Below, one piece after another: positions 12,582 through 24,053 of a stretch of DNA of 64,000 nt (its first letter is position 1; every line of letters begins with the position of its first letter). The stretch comes from Isoetes taiwanensis (Eukaryota; Streptophyta; Lycopodiopsida; Isoetales; Isoetaceae): NCBI GenBank assembly GCA_021234155.1, contig JAJEKV010000113.1, forward strand, positions 2,588,325 to 2,652,324, in the 5' to 3' direction. The notes under the pieces are model-generated. The model saw only the letters and a program-made list of their open reading frames with translations. It did not search any database and was not told the origin of the DNA. The position numbers were made by a program, and so were the translations under genes.

Positions 12582-12903
12582 GTAACAGTGACATTATCCA
12601 ATTCCTTTTGGCTTGTCTTGTCAAGCCTGACGACTGCACAACGCGTTCATATCAGTATGCTTACATCAATATTAAGAGCTCCAATGCTCTTTTTCCATTC
12701 GAATCCGATTGGTCGTATAATAAATCAATTTGCAAAACACAGGCGATATTGATCGAAATGTTGCGATGTGGGCAAACATGTTTTTGAATATGTTTTTCCA
12801 ACTTACGTCAACATTTGTGCTTATTGGCATTGTGAATACAGTGTCACTTTGGGCAATCCTGCCTCTTTTGATACTTTTTTACGTTGCTTATGTTTATTTT
12901 CAG
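12582..12903 (+). pseudogene. ABCC (MRP-type) transporter exon fragment
   Basis: The frame reads [20 protein letters not shown], then [20 protein letters not shown] and, after a break at about 12735, [15 protein letters not shown] and [19 protein letters not shown]. This is the second transmembrane domain of a plant multidrug-resistance-associated ABC transporter. The last codon abuts a GT donor and the start follows ACAG, so it looks like one genuine exon. About two bases are missing after FAKH, giving a frameshift. No neighbouring exons, nucleotide-binding folds or promoter were found. It is a stranded, inactivated exon. Confidence 0.75.
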
Positions 12904-15400
12904 GTATTTGCCTGATCTTGTTGGCCTCATTCTATTGCTGGAACTATCAGATATGCTGCTTGTTTGCAATTGTCATATTTGTTTTTAGTCCAATCTTGTT
13001 GGGACACCATATAACTGCAGTATTCACACTATCAAATCAAGCAATGCTTCTTTCCTAGTGTTTGTCTCTTTGGGGTCAAGCTTTGCATTTGCAGTGCCTT
13101 TGCATGCTTATGTTTATATTCAGTTTGTTGTCTGTACAGTTTTTATTCCGGTTTTTGATATGTCTGCATTGACTTATAAGCGGTAACCAATGTGTTTGCG
13201 TATATTTGGGTGGCTCTTGGTATGCAATGCAGGGAATTGAGATTACAAAATGTACTCATAGTTGTTTGCAATGGAAATAATTTGTTCGTCTTGATATTAT
13301 TGTGCTTTTTAGTAATTAATATATAGGCCCAAAAAATTTACCTATGTTTGCTTTAGTTAGGGCTCGAGGGGCCCAAAATTTTTGCTAATATAACAATCAA
13401 CACACAACTACCATTAACATTAGTAACACAAACCATTGTATTTAACACATTTGAAATAAAATCCCCCTTAAACCCCCTTTGGTTTGGGTGCATATTCACA
13501 CGGGGGGTTACGTAGGGCAGCGAGAGCCCCAAAAAAATATTTATAATACATGTACAAAATTAACACCATTAAGTACATTCTCTCAAACCTTATAATATTT
13601 TGCAAATCTCAATATACAGTATACAAAAACTTGTACATCCATACCCCACAAACGAGGATCGCTATGTACGGTCCAGATCAAGGAATAAAGGGCAAATATG
13701 CCCATCTGACAGCTCTCGATGCCTGGAGTAACCCCCCGTGTGAATATGCACCCAGACCAAGTGGGAGGGACAAACAAATAGGACATGCCACATCTGCATA
13801 GCTTTTGGCAGTTGAAATGTTGGCATGACAGAAGAAGCAAAGGCAGAGATGGAGGACATACATAATATATGAGTCAGCCTACCATGATGTTATTACTATA
13901 ATGCAACAAGTGCAGGGAGAAGCTTCACTTAATGTGTTACTAGAACCACAGCCTTTGTGCACAATACACCCATAACACATTCCTATCAAATATAGAAAGA
14001 CTATTAGAGAAACATATGCAAGAGGGCAGTGCCAACAAAGTCCTTGGCCTATACCTGAAATAATATTGAGGCAGTGTGAGCATCAACAGCATTGAAAGGG
14101 TCATCAAGAAGATAGGTATCAGCAATATTGTAAACTGCTCTTGGTAGCTGGATTTGATGTTTCTGACCACCACTAGGTTTAGTTCCCTCTCTCTAATTTC
14201 TATTTAACCATCATGGGAAAGTTCCGAAGGTCTTTTCCAAGGCACAAGCATCTTGTACTTTGCATCATCAAGCACACAATGTATATCATGCTACTATGCT
14301 ATTGTTATCATCATATGAACTCATGTACATTGCAGATCTGCTGCAAAGTTCCATACTATTTGTTTGTCTCTACTCCAAAAGTGTGACTATAGTCAATTAA
14401 ACCTATAGCATGGCAAACACGAAAAGCAGAACATAAATATAAGGACTCATGACATTTAGGACAGACTTATAGACAAACATGTCAACTTTTCATACCCTAG
14501 GAGTCGATCGATGCACTTCCAAGCAGCTGGCATGTAATGGGATTTCTAATTTTCTGAATCACACAATGTGAAAAATTAAAATCCAATAGTAAGAAGAATT
14601 TCAGATGAGGTGTCTTGAGACGTAGATAGTCTAGAAATTTAAGAAATGTTGTATGGGGGATTATGCAAGCCTTCTAAAAAAAAAAAAATCAACATTCTGA
14701 AACTCTTAATTCTACTTTATAGAATGTGAATAGCATTGAGCTAAAGTAGTAATGAATACCATCTATGATACCTCTTGCACGACATATTGTTGTGCCTAGG
14801 TATGCTTGATTGACTTTGGGCAGCAAAAGCACATGTTATGCCTACCCTCGTATGTGCATAATTACACCAACAATAGGCACAACATGCTAACGATTGACAT
14901 CTGTGTTTCTAGTATGCTCACTATTGACAAGGTTATTCTGTTATACGTCCTTCGCGACAAAAGATATTTTTGTAACCTCTTATAACAATGAGCATATCAT
15001 GATAGTGCATAGGCTCTATGAATGAGAAAATTCAATAGAATTAAATTCTATATGGAGCCACATGATATTGCATAAACATTTTATTAAATGAGAAATTTCA
15101 ATAGAATTAAACTCAATATGGAGCCATATCCTACAAAAGATCTAATCAACTATATGTAGAACTTGAGGTCTTCTTATGATGGGCGTACATACTGAAAGTA
15201 ATAATTACAATAATTTATATCTTTTCCATATGTATCGAATTATTTAAAGGAGATAACTTTTTATTATCCCATTATTCTTTCAAAGCACAAGTTGAATAAA
15301 AAAAAGTAAACGTCATTATTCTTTCAAAGCATAAGTTGAATAAAAAAATTAAACATAGCTTTATGTTTATTTTAGTTCTAATTTATTCATTAGACTAGTG
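12904..15400. other. No gene recognised; contains an inverted repeat
   Basis: AT-rich non-coding sequence. A 33-bp inverted repeat (13479-13511 and 13728-13760) lies here and is listed separately. I see no other supported feature. Confidence 0.5.
13479..13760. repeat. Foldback or MITE-like element with 33-bp inverted repeats
   Basis: TTGGTTTGGGTGCATATTCA at 13479, continuing to 13511, is repeated in inverse orientation at 13728-13760 with about one mismatch; the spacer is 216 bp. The size (282 bp) and AT-rich interior suit a small foldback element, but no target duplication is visible. Confidence 0.55.
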
Positions 15401-16516
15401 CTAGACAGTATACTTCAACTGAAGAGTCGGAGTATTATCCTCATCAACGATGAGCTGGCATTTGCGACTGCCATATTTAGAAGAACGAGAAAGCCATCTC
15501 ATATGTCCAGGAATATGTGCTGCTAGCAAATCCAAATAAGTAAGTAGCAATGGTCTATCTCGAAGTAAGAACTTGAACTTATCGAGTTCAACCTGAAATT
15601 CTTTCTCTATCCCTTCAGCCTTTTGACATGACAACTCTAATGCATCTTTTAGACTAGAACTTGATGTTTCTTGTAGAATGGATACCACATTCCATAATAG
15701 CCCTTCATCCTCTTGGAAAGAGACAAGGTCATTGGTGAAAACCATATGGTCCATAATGAGGTTGTGAAGGTTTTGAAAGGACTTATCATTCCACAGATTG
15801 TTTTCAATGTCCAAGCCAAGAGCTACATGTTCCAGTGGAAAAGATGGAAAGCCCCCTATGACCTTTCTACGTATAGTTGTATAGGTGGAGAGCGTTGGGC
15901 AAGGAGAAGATGGGATAATTTTAAGTTGGCTATGCTCATCCAGACCTTGTAAGTAGATTATCATTCCATCCACAAAACGCTTCCATTGAAGGGAGGAGGT
16001 GGTATCTTCATGTAACTCATGACAGATGTCGTTCCATCCTTGAAGGACGGGAAATGACTTTATGTGCAACTTAGAGGTTTTTCCATTCATAACATCAACG
16101 ATATGCTGAAATATTTCTTGGCGAGAAATGGACTCTTCATTGAGGGACTCTTCTGAGTTATCCATCAAGTCATCTAGGAAGACAAGGAAGATGAAGAACT
16201 TGACACAGTGGATGGCAATATTAACATCACCAGCAAACATCATGGACGTGACAAGGAAGGGAACATCGGCAGTTTCAAGCTGAGGAATGGTGATATAACT
16301 CCTGAGCCAAGCATGTGCTTCATGGCGAATGAGGTCGACTCTAGGATGACATTTGAGAGGCAACTTAGACTTGATCTTAAGTTGGATAGGATCACTTTGC
16401 ACTAGGGGCGATATTTGTAAAGAAGTGCATGGGATTGAGAATGCGTTACTCGATTTCTTGAGAAGAGATATGCCAGGAGAGGTTCTGCTGGAGTTGAGAA
16501 AAATGCTAGTAGCCAT
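15401..16516 (-). CDS. Microbial-type terpene synthase-like protein (MTPSL), intact
   Basis: Single-exon, 371 residues, the length of a one-domain class I terpene synthase. Predicted to ionise a prenyl diphosphate with Mg2+. Residues 1-45 are rich in Ser/Thr and poor in acids, suggesting a plastid transit peptide. The aspartate-rich motif is FLDDLMDN (Asp115, Asp116, Asp119). The NSE motif is NDLVSFQEDE from Asn262, with Asp where the last ligand is normally Glu, flanked by Glu on both sides. Arg216 in TIRRKVIGG may be the diphosphate sensor. The C-terminal RY pair is replaced by KY (347-348). The compact alpha-domain, lack of plant beta/gamma domains and lack of introns point to the non-seed-plant MTPSL class. 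The start ATG at 16516 gives the full N-terminus. A decayed paralogue is at 32292. Product unknown. Confidence 0.85.
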   Translation of the reverse strand: MATSIFLNSSRTSPGISLLKKSSNAFSIPCTSLQISPLVQSDPIQLKIKSKLPLKCHPRVDLIRHEAHAWLRSYITIPQLETADVPFLVTSMMFAGDVNIAIHCVKFFIFLVFLDDLMDNSEESLNEESISRQEIFQHIVDVMNGKTSKLHIKSFPVLQGWNDICHELHEDTTSSLQWKRFVDGMIIYLQGLDEHSQLKIIPSSPCPTLSTYTTIRRKVIGGFPSFPLEHVALGLDIENNLWNDKSFQNLHNLIMDHMVFTNDLVSFQEDEGLLWNVVSILQETSSSSLKDALELSCQKAEGIEKEFQVELDKFKFLLRDRPLLLTYLDLLAAHIPGHMRWLSRSSKYGSRKCQLIVDEDNTPTLQLKYTV

Positions 16517-17782
16517 AGCTTATCTATGATATGATGCTTGATAGAAGCATATATACACCATGAGTTGTACAACTGGCTAAGATAAGAAGGGAGAAGAACT
16601 TCTAGGTCGTAGTTAGAAATTACCAAATGTATTTCATTGCGCATTTTAAACTAGATTTCAGTGATGATGACAACACCTTTTGAAAGCTTGACTTTAAGGA
16701 TGAGGACTTTTAGCATAACCTACGCAAGAATTCAAGAAAAAACAACTCCAACTTTGATGAAACGCCCTGTTATAAATCTATTTTATGGTTGCGTCCAATG
16801 ATGTATAATGCCAAAACTGATGAGCAATCTTGACTTGAAAGTCTTAAATGCCACTTTTTTGAGCTTATCTAGAACTTTTCTTCCAACTTTGATAAAAAAA
16901 TGGTTCCAACTTTGACAAATTTCTATGGTTACGTCCAATATAATGCTATATTGAATACTTGTAAACTCAGCACATGCAACATATGGACAGTCTTTAGCTT
17001 GATTGGGTAAAGACACTTGAGCTCACATGGAACTCTTTTTTTCCAACTTTGACGAAAAATGAGTTTCAACTTTGATGAAATGTGTTGTTATGTTGCATGG
17101 TTGCGTCTAACGTTGTTGTATCATTGACAAAATGCTTTATTTTAAATTTGTTGGACAATGTTGTATAATGCCAAAGTGACGAGGAATCTTGACCCGATTT
17201 TTATATTGAATATGTACATTTGTAAAAAAAACTCCACAAGGCAACACATGCACAGTCTTTAGGTTGACTGGGTAAGTTGGGTTCACATGCAACATTGTTT
17301 GAATGTGTATGGCGACGTGCAAACTGGGGAGTTGATTCCAGGGGTCTCGCGACCAATGGGAGCTAGGAGTGGATCCTAGAATCAGCGACCCAGTTTCATG
17401 CCGCCACAACATAGAAACTTGAGTCGCAGAGGATTTGCCATAGAGATTACCTACTGACAACCAGTTGAGCAGAATCAACCGGCTGTTCACCATTCCATAT
17501 GGCGGCATGGAATGTGGAAAGCGAATTCCAGGGGCCCCACGACCGGCGGGAGCCGGGAGCGGGTCTGGAATCCGCGACCCACTTCCAGGCCGCCACAGAC
17601 CGCTTGAGCAGAATTGCTGTGCCTCTTTCCATTCCGGAGGCGGAATCGCCGACCCAGTTGCCATGTTGGAGGCGGAGGATTGGTCGACCTAGTTTCCATA
17701 TTGTATTTGTATTATCCTATGGAAATAGGGCATGCCTGGGCCTGTGAAAAATGGCGAGCCATTTTATTTTGCATCACTGTAA
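16517..17782. other. No gene recognised; imperfect repeats
   Basis: Repeats of CCAACTTTGA(C/T)(A/G)AA(A/T) type occur through 16740-17100. Two related GC-rich stretches (about 17320-17440 and 17480-17660) both contain a CAGGGG(G/T)C-like core and GAATCNGCGACCCA. These are probably transposon debris; no protein is supported. Confidence 0.4.
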
Positions 17783-17983
17783 AGGTGCTTTCCCATGGGA
17801 CTAAAACCGGGAGATTTTCTTGAGGTCAGGCCGAAGGCTCCGGTGTTCCCATGAGCGCCTTACTTGCTTGATTCAGGTTTAGGACTTGAGTGGCAAAGTA
17901 TTCTCCACACAATTCTGAGCCTCAGGTTTTTGACCTTAGTACCGCTTTTTCAGGTCTACAATTCAATTCATGGGAAAGCACCC
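17783..17983. mobile_element. MITE, 201 bp, TAA target duplication
   Basis: Ends AGGTGCTTTCCCATG and CATGGGAAAGCACCC are inverted repeats with 14 of 15 matches. They are flanked on both sides by TAA (17780-17782 and 17984-17986). A 3-bp TAA/TWA duplication and short length fit the Tourist-like, PIF/Harbinger-derived class, but no transposase is present to prove it. Confidence 0.7.
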
Positions 17984-17986
17984 TAA

Positions 17987-19047
17987 GCAAAGGTCGTATG
18001 AATCTAGCTTGGGAACCTTTTTTTTCTCCGCCGCCACCGGCGCAATAGCTCCTGCTTTTGCGGCGCCGCTTCTGCCTTGTTCTTAGATTTTGATCTTCCG
18101 ACGGTGTAGCTTACACGGCTTCGGTTATGGCAAATCCGGAGAGCAAGGCTCTATTAAGGCTCAGAATCGTTGTTTTGTCTTCTTTTTCTTCCGCTTTATA
18201 TTTCAAAACAATCTGATTATATGTGTTGCTTAATATGGGGGCGAAATCTCTATCTTTCCGTATATTTTTCAATGCAAGCATCTATCTTTCTTTCTTGCAT
18301 TTATCTTTCAATGCAGGCTTTTCTGGCCCGATTCATCAGCCTTTCGCTCCATGGCAAACTTACTGAAGCCGTCTTTTGCAAAAGCTTGCTAATGTTCATT
18401 CCCTATTGCCTCTGCATTATCTTTCTGGATTAATCCCTTTTTGGTATGTTTTTAAGGTGATATCTGTTTCTTGAAGTTTTTATAGTTTCTTGATGATTTT
18501 GTTGTTTCCTTAGGAAGATTTCCATATGTTGCTTCTTTCTATGGCTTTGCAGAGTTTGTGTTTGCCTAGCACGAATCTGGTGGGGTTTCTACAAAGTTCT
18601 TACGGCTTAGGGTTTGAAGAGTTTTACGGCTTAAGAGTTCTGTTTACGGCTGCTGTTGCATTAGGCTGAATCTGGCTTTGCTGCTGCTGTTGGAGCAGCT
18701 CCCTTAGTATGTTCGGTATTAGCAAATGCCGTGAATTGCAGCATTACAGGGAAAGCTGATCAAACCGCTTACCTAGTACAACCCCATATGAAATCATGAG
18801 TCTAGTGTTGGCATTTTTGTTCTTGAATCTTATTCATATACATTGGGATCTGCTGGACATGACGATATTTACTTGCACATTTGTATGTAATAATGTATAT
18901 TTTTCATTCCTTAATATTTGGTTTTTTTCTCATCTTTGACTCTTGACCATTGATGTTTGGAATATTCTTTGTTTTGTTCCAAATCAAAGGCCATTAAATT
19001 TTTTGCCAGCAATTCGCCCGCCACCGCCAATGGTCCAAACGCCACAC
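17987..19047. other. No gene recognised
   Basis: Mixed AT-rich and pyrimidine-rich sequence with no conserved reading frame. The short ORF at 18170-18433 is low-complexity and hydrophobic and does not resemble a known protein. Confidence 0.4.
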
Positions 19048-21858
19048 AACAAGGTTGCATATTAAACGGGAGTGTTGCAGAACTCCCGTTTGAAGATTCC
19101 CTTCTAAAAAACGTATTAACTATTTGAAATGGCCCTTTTTGGGGTTAAGTCCAGAAAATCATGGCAATTACAATTTAATATGTGTTATTTTGACCCAATT
19201 TGTTTTTTTAACCATTGGGTCAACATATCAACCACTTGAAATGGCAGTTTTAGGGGTTATTCTCAAAACATAATGATGATTATGATTTAGTGTATGCTAT
19301 TTCAACCATATTTATTATTCTTGCTATTGGATAATTGTGAACACACCACAAAAATAGGTTATTTTGCAACATATCACAAGTTAAATTACAAGCAGTAAAA
19401 CAGAAATTGCAACATGAGAAAAAGAAATAAACATAAAGTTTTCTAGTGTGAAGAAGAAGCAAAAGCACTAGAGCATGCTAAATCTATCTACAGAAGAACC
19501 TAATCAGTATTTTTATTTTTTGTACACTATTCTGGAATAGGATTGTCGATTGCTCGTGCACTCTTGCTATTCCGGAATACAAATTGAGAGCCATATTTTG
19601 AATCAGCTGCACCACACCTTGTATTTAAATTGTCATCTAACATGTCAGTTCTTGTTTAATTATGAAGGTCGCAACTAATGCACACCAAAAAACATGTTTT
19701 GTGTGTTCTAATATCAAAGACTTGTATCCACTTCTCCTCATCTCTAAGGACTGGCATATACAAGAAACCCATCATGTACATCATAACCATGTTTGCAGAG
19801 AAGAAGATAATACAATAATAATGTTGTTCTCAGTTTTTAGAAAGAATCAAAACAAGGGCAAAATATTGCCACCTAAGAAAGATGAAATGCTAGCGGTGAT
19901 AACTTTCACTCAATATACATCCACATTCATGATTTTAAGATATGTACAAAATGGCATTTGTTACGTGATGTATATATAACTGCTGCAAAGCTGTCAATGC
20001 CTTTCAAGGCCTCAAATGGCTAAGTGTTTTGCCCACTCTTGATTGTTCTTACAAAAAGATCAGAGGACACTGGTGTAGAATTGGAAAATTGCAAGACAAT
20101 GATTTTTCAATCATGAAATCAAGATATGGTTTCACCTTAGAGCTTTGAACTGTACACACTGAATTTTAAGCAATCAGTGTGATAGGAGTTGCATATACAT
20201 CCCATTCAGTGTATGGAATCTAAACAAGCTTCTGCTTGTTCTCTCTGCAAAACCATGTTAACAAGCTCGCACTCCAATAACATCCTTATTCTGCCTACTT
20301 CAGCAACTGAGGATGTGCTGCCATTTTCAATGCAAGATACTCTGGATTTGTTTGCAAAAATGTTCTAAGTTCATCCCAGCTGATAACACCATGCTCCAAA
20401 TCCAATGTCTGCAACGTATTGCTTATCTGCATCCATCCTTGACAGAAAAGAATATACTGTGTAGATAATTACCTTTGACTGCTCCAGGAATGTGCTCAGC
20501 ATGCTAAGCATATAAGTCTGACCACAAACACAGGGTTTCGATTCTAAAAATCAAAAGCTTTTCTTTAAACAAGGTGACCTGTTCACAATAGCACAACATA
20601 AACAGAAGTCTTACTCCATGTCTTTTCATACCTGATAGAAACCTGATAGAAAAGTTTTGGCATTAGAAGAAACCTGATAGAACCGTTCTTGCAATCGTCA
20701 AGCATTGGAGGAGCCGAAAAGGATTTACCAGTGCAACCAGTGCATCTGCATCTGTCCCTTGCTCAGCAGAACCTACCTAGCGCTTAATCTCTGGCCCAAC
20801 CCTAAACTACACGAAACTGGCAAAAAGACCAATATAGATCGCGCCATGGCTTATCTTGTAGCCAGAAACAATGCCAAGGCCATTGTGAAAGTGAAATGGA
20901 AGCTCGAGGTCGGGAAGGAGAGATCGCCTTGATCAAAGCTTGAAAAAAAAAACATCAAAACGTATTCCGGAATACAAAGTGTATTCCGGAATACATTTCC
21001 CACTTATGATTTTGACCAAGACCCGGTATCCCTGTCTTAAAAAGAAAAAAATCAATATCCCCTTTTTGTTTTAAAACTACAACTCTGTATCCACACAAAA
21101 TAAATAAAAAAAATTGAAAGGTCGACACCGCCAAAAAAATCTAGTTGTTGCTGTAGTTGTTGCTGGTTTAGTTTTTCCTTCCGCTAATCCCTTCAGAACT
21201 TAGAACTATGTTCTTATATCCCCAAATAAAAAAACAAATAAAATCGCAAGGTCCTTCAAATCAAATGAAACAAAAAAAAATTGTAAGGTCATTGAAAATG
21301 CCGAAAACTCGAAAAACCTGGAAAATTGCAAGGTCACTGTTTACTCTCAGAAACTTGTACAGCAAAAGTGTATTCCAGAATACACTTTGGATTTAGAGCA
21401 AAACCAAAAGTGTATTCTGGAATACACTTCGACTTTTAAGAAAAGCAAAAGTGTATTCCAGAATACACTTCTGTTATCCTCGAATAGCAAAAGTGTATTC
21501 CGAAATACAATTTTGGTACTCTCAAATATTATATCATTAAAAAATAACACATTGTACCCTAAAAGTACGTTTTCTGGAATATAATCCAAGCTAACAAAAT
21601 GTTGTATAGGACGTACACTTAAATTAGTGGTTTTCTTAAAAAATACACTTCAGAAATTCTAACTGTTAGAAAAAGTGTCACTTTGACACAGTCAATTTTC
21701 TCTTTGCACAAAAAAATGATTGATTTTGGGGGGGTCAAAATGCAATTTTATGACCAAAATAAAATTTTTACCTCATTTTAGCTCCTTTTTTAGGGGAAAA
21801 AAAGGAATCTTTGAGGAATATTCCTTTTGCTCCCATTTATAATGCAACCTTGTTACAC
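19044..21858. mobile_element. Non-autonomous DNA transposon (small member of the AACAARGTT family)
   Basis: The element proper is 19048-21854 (2,807 bp). Left end AACAAGGTTGCAT at 19048; the right end GCAACCTTGTT finishing at 21854 is its inverse. Both ends are flanked by ACAC (19044-19047, 21855-21858), a 4-bp target duplication. The subterminal regions each contain GAAGATTCC or CAAAGATTCC, as in the 9.9-kb element at 34065. A hairpin ACGGGAG...CTCCCGT sits just inside the left end (19066-19090). The interior holds a cluster of GTATTCCGGAATAC palindromes and no convincing coding sequence, so it would depend on a transposase made elsewhere. Confidence 0.8.
20961..21586. promoter_or_regulatory. 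Palindrome array GTGTATTCCGGAATACAC inside the small transposon
   Basis: Palindromes with the core ATTCC|GGAAT and variants are centred at about 20968, 20987, 21376, 21418, 21459, 21501 and 21575; two more degenerate copies lie at about 19533 and 19573. The four at 21376-21501 are 42, 41 and 42 bp apart, near four turns of B-DNA, and their flanks extend the symmetry to AAGTGTATTCC...CACTT. I infer binding sites for a dimeric protein; no such protein is encoded in this element. Confidence 0.7.
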
Positions 21859-23030
21859 ATGGTTAGAAGATTAAAAGAAAAAAAAGAAGGTGAAGGCATG
21901 CCTCTGCTGGCATCGCATCCGGAACCATCATGAAGCTGCAGCCAAGGCCATGAGATTCGGCCATAAGATTCGAAGCTCCAGGCCTTCACTATGCTCCGGC
22001 TCCAATCTCTGCCCCAATCCGGCTACTCAGGCAAATCTACATCACGCCTTCACCTAGTTGGTGCTAGTGATTGCAAACTTGAATAGAATTCCTCCTCCTG
22101 AGAATCTAAATAATCTTCTTTCTATGAATTTAAATTTTAACTTCTTGGATCATTCTTTCCAATCCATTTCTATCCAGATTAACCAATCTTTGAATATCAA
22201 TACGATAAAATTGTCTGTTGCAGGAAACATATAGGTGCAAGTGATTGGTGACGTCGAACAAGCGGAGGAAATTGAGCCTAATCTTCCTTAACAATCCATT
22301 TCGTTTGCCAAAATGGATCTCCTTCCAATCAAGCCTAACCAGAACGGACAATCCATCTCCTTGGCCAGGATGGATCTCCGTTGAAACTTTTCTTGCATCT
22401 ACGGAGGGCGTATCTATGGTAGACAGATCAATCTTTATTTGAACTATTTATCCTTGACAGATCTTGAACTATTCTAAACTAAACGAATTCTAAACAATGT
22501 AAACTGCGGCCCATTGTTTTAGTAAGATGTCTTGATAATGAATACCTGTCTATAAGAAATTGTAAATCTATTTTATGATCGTGTTGCTAATGAATGATCA
22601 TGCCATTAATAAGTGCCATAAGTGTTGATGTTAAAGGATGACATTGAAATTCTAGATTGGTATCTAGAGTTTTGAGCAGTAGTTGGTGCTATTGGTTGGA
22701 GTCGGTGCTTCAACGGAACCCTTGATCTTTTCTTAATCTTGCCTTTATCTTAAAACTTAAATTTTATCTAGTAGTTCTTAAGCTTTGCTAATATATCTCA
22801 AAAGAATAATCAGATCTTTCCTGAATCTTTATCTTAATCTTTAGCCACAACAGTTGTGATTGTCATAAATAGTTGGTGCTATTTATGAGATCATAATCCT
22901 AGCCTTTGGTCCTTAAAATGGATTGAGTTGGTGCTCATGTACAAATTGAGTTGGTGCTTATGTACAAATTGAATTGGTGCTTAATTTGAGGTTTGCAACT
23001 GAGATCAGTTGCTTCCAAAAAGGGAAGAAT
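21859..23030. other. No gene recognised; 3' internal end of an LTR element from about 22.6 kb
   Basis: Contains several copies of GTTGGTGCT (22680-22980) and ends in a purine tract CAAAAAGGGAAGAAT directly before the LTR at 23031, which is the polypurine tract of that element. No coding sequence could be recognised. Confidence 0.5.
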
Positions 23031-23730
23031 TGTTATGAATATGGTAGCTCGGGGGAGTGGTCTTGGATGTTGGTCTTGGTGGACTAGCGTGGGTGTCTAA
23101 GTTTGGCAAAGTATTGGCAAGGAAAGGCAACAAAGGCAATCTATGATCTATATTTATGATGCTAAAAAGATTTAGCCAAATAAAAAAGGGCTAAAGTCGT
23201 AGCAGAGACCTATAAATAGACCTTGAACTTCAGTTACACATATCTCGGCAACCAAAGCTCCGATTGAGGCGATTCTTACTTCATTGGAACCGGCCCGGAG
23301 TCTAGTTCCCGAATTGGGGATGCACTTCCGTGAATCATCCGAATAAGAGAGATATAGTCGAAAGAGTGATAGGGGGTCAAAGAAGACTGCTCTACTCATT
23401 CGCTCTTGAATCTGATTCTAAGAAAGCCATTACTTTTTCCTAGAGCTTCTGCTGTTCTTATTCAATAGCCGGTTACTATCCTAGAGCCTAATTCTTGGTG
23501 TCTTATATTGAGGACTGCTAGCTCGAGGGAGGAGCTACCAGTGGAAGCTGATTGTCAGGACTTGCCATAATTCTGCCAATTCTTAGCACCGAATGACCCG
23601 GTTGGGTGGTGAACTATCATACATTGGTTATTGCATCTTGACCTAACTCTGGTTTTGGTGAACTAGAGCTTGGCCAATCTGACTTATCCAAGTAACTCAT
23701 ATTGTATGTTTGTTTGTGTGATCCATAACA
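23031..23730 (+). mobile_element. LTR of an unclassified retrotransposon, 700 bp
   Basis: Starts TGTTATG and ends CATAACA, an inverse pair. A polypurine tract lies immediately to the left and a tRNA-iMet primer site TGGTATCAGAG (23733-23743) immediately to the right. The LTR thus has internal sequence on both sides. The right-hand internal part is cut off after the primer site by the TRIM at 23747. Confidence 0.7.
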
Positions 23731-23746
23731 ATTGGTATCAGAGAAA

Positions 23747-24053
23747 TGTTACGCACTAGCACCTCTAGTGGTAACCAACACACCAAAAGGGCCAATGGGC
23801 CCCAACCTTTCCAGGATTTATCCCATACCCCACAGACCATATCAATTCCTCCCCTTCCTCGAGATGCTTGCCCTCAAGCATGTGGAACACACCAATGTTG
23901 CCACGAGGAATTGAACTTTGGCTCTGATACCAAATGTTACACACTAACACCTCTAGTGGTAACCAACACACCAAAAGGGCGGATCCTTCAAGGAAATTAT
24001 CCAATGGGCCCCAACCTTTCCAGGCTTTATCCCATACCCCACAGACCATATCA
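23747..24053 (-). mobile_element. TRIM, 307 bp miniature LTR retrotransposon
   Basis: Two direct repeats (23747-23844, 98 bp; 23935-24053, 119 bp with a 21-bp extra block) read TGTTAC...ATATCA, i.e. TGATAT...GTAACA on the minus strand. The 90-bp interior has, on the minus strand, the primer site TGGTATCAGAGCCA (complement of 23919-23932) next to the right repeat and a polypurine tract (GGAAGGGGAGGAAT) next to the left repeat. All cis-elements of an LTR element are present and no coding capacity is. This is the size range of the smallest known plant TRIMs. No target duplication is visible. Confidence 0.8.

Noticed and set aside
17137-17747. Overlapping long frames on both strands near 17.1-17.7 kb
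   Set aside because: They are GC-rich overlapping frames with no protein-like conservation, lying in repeated non-coding sequence.
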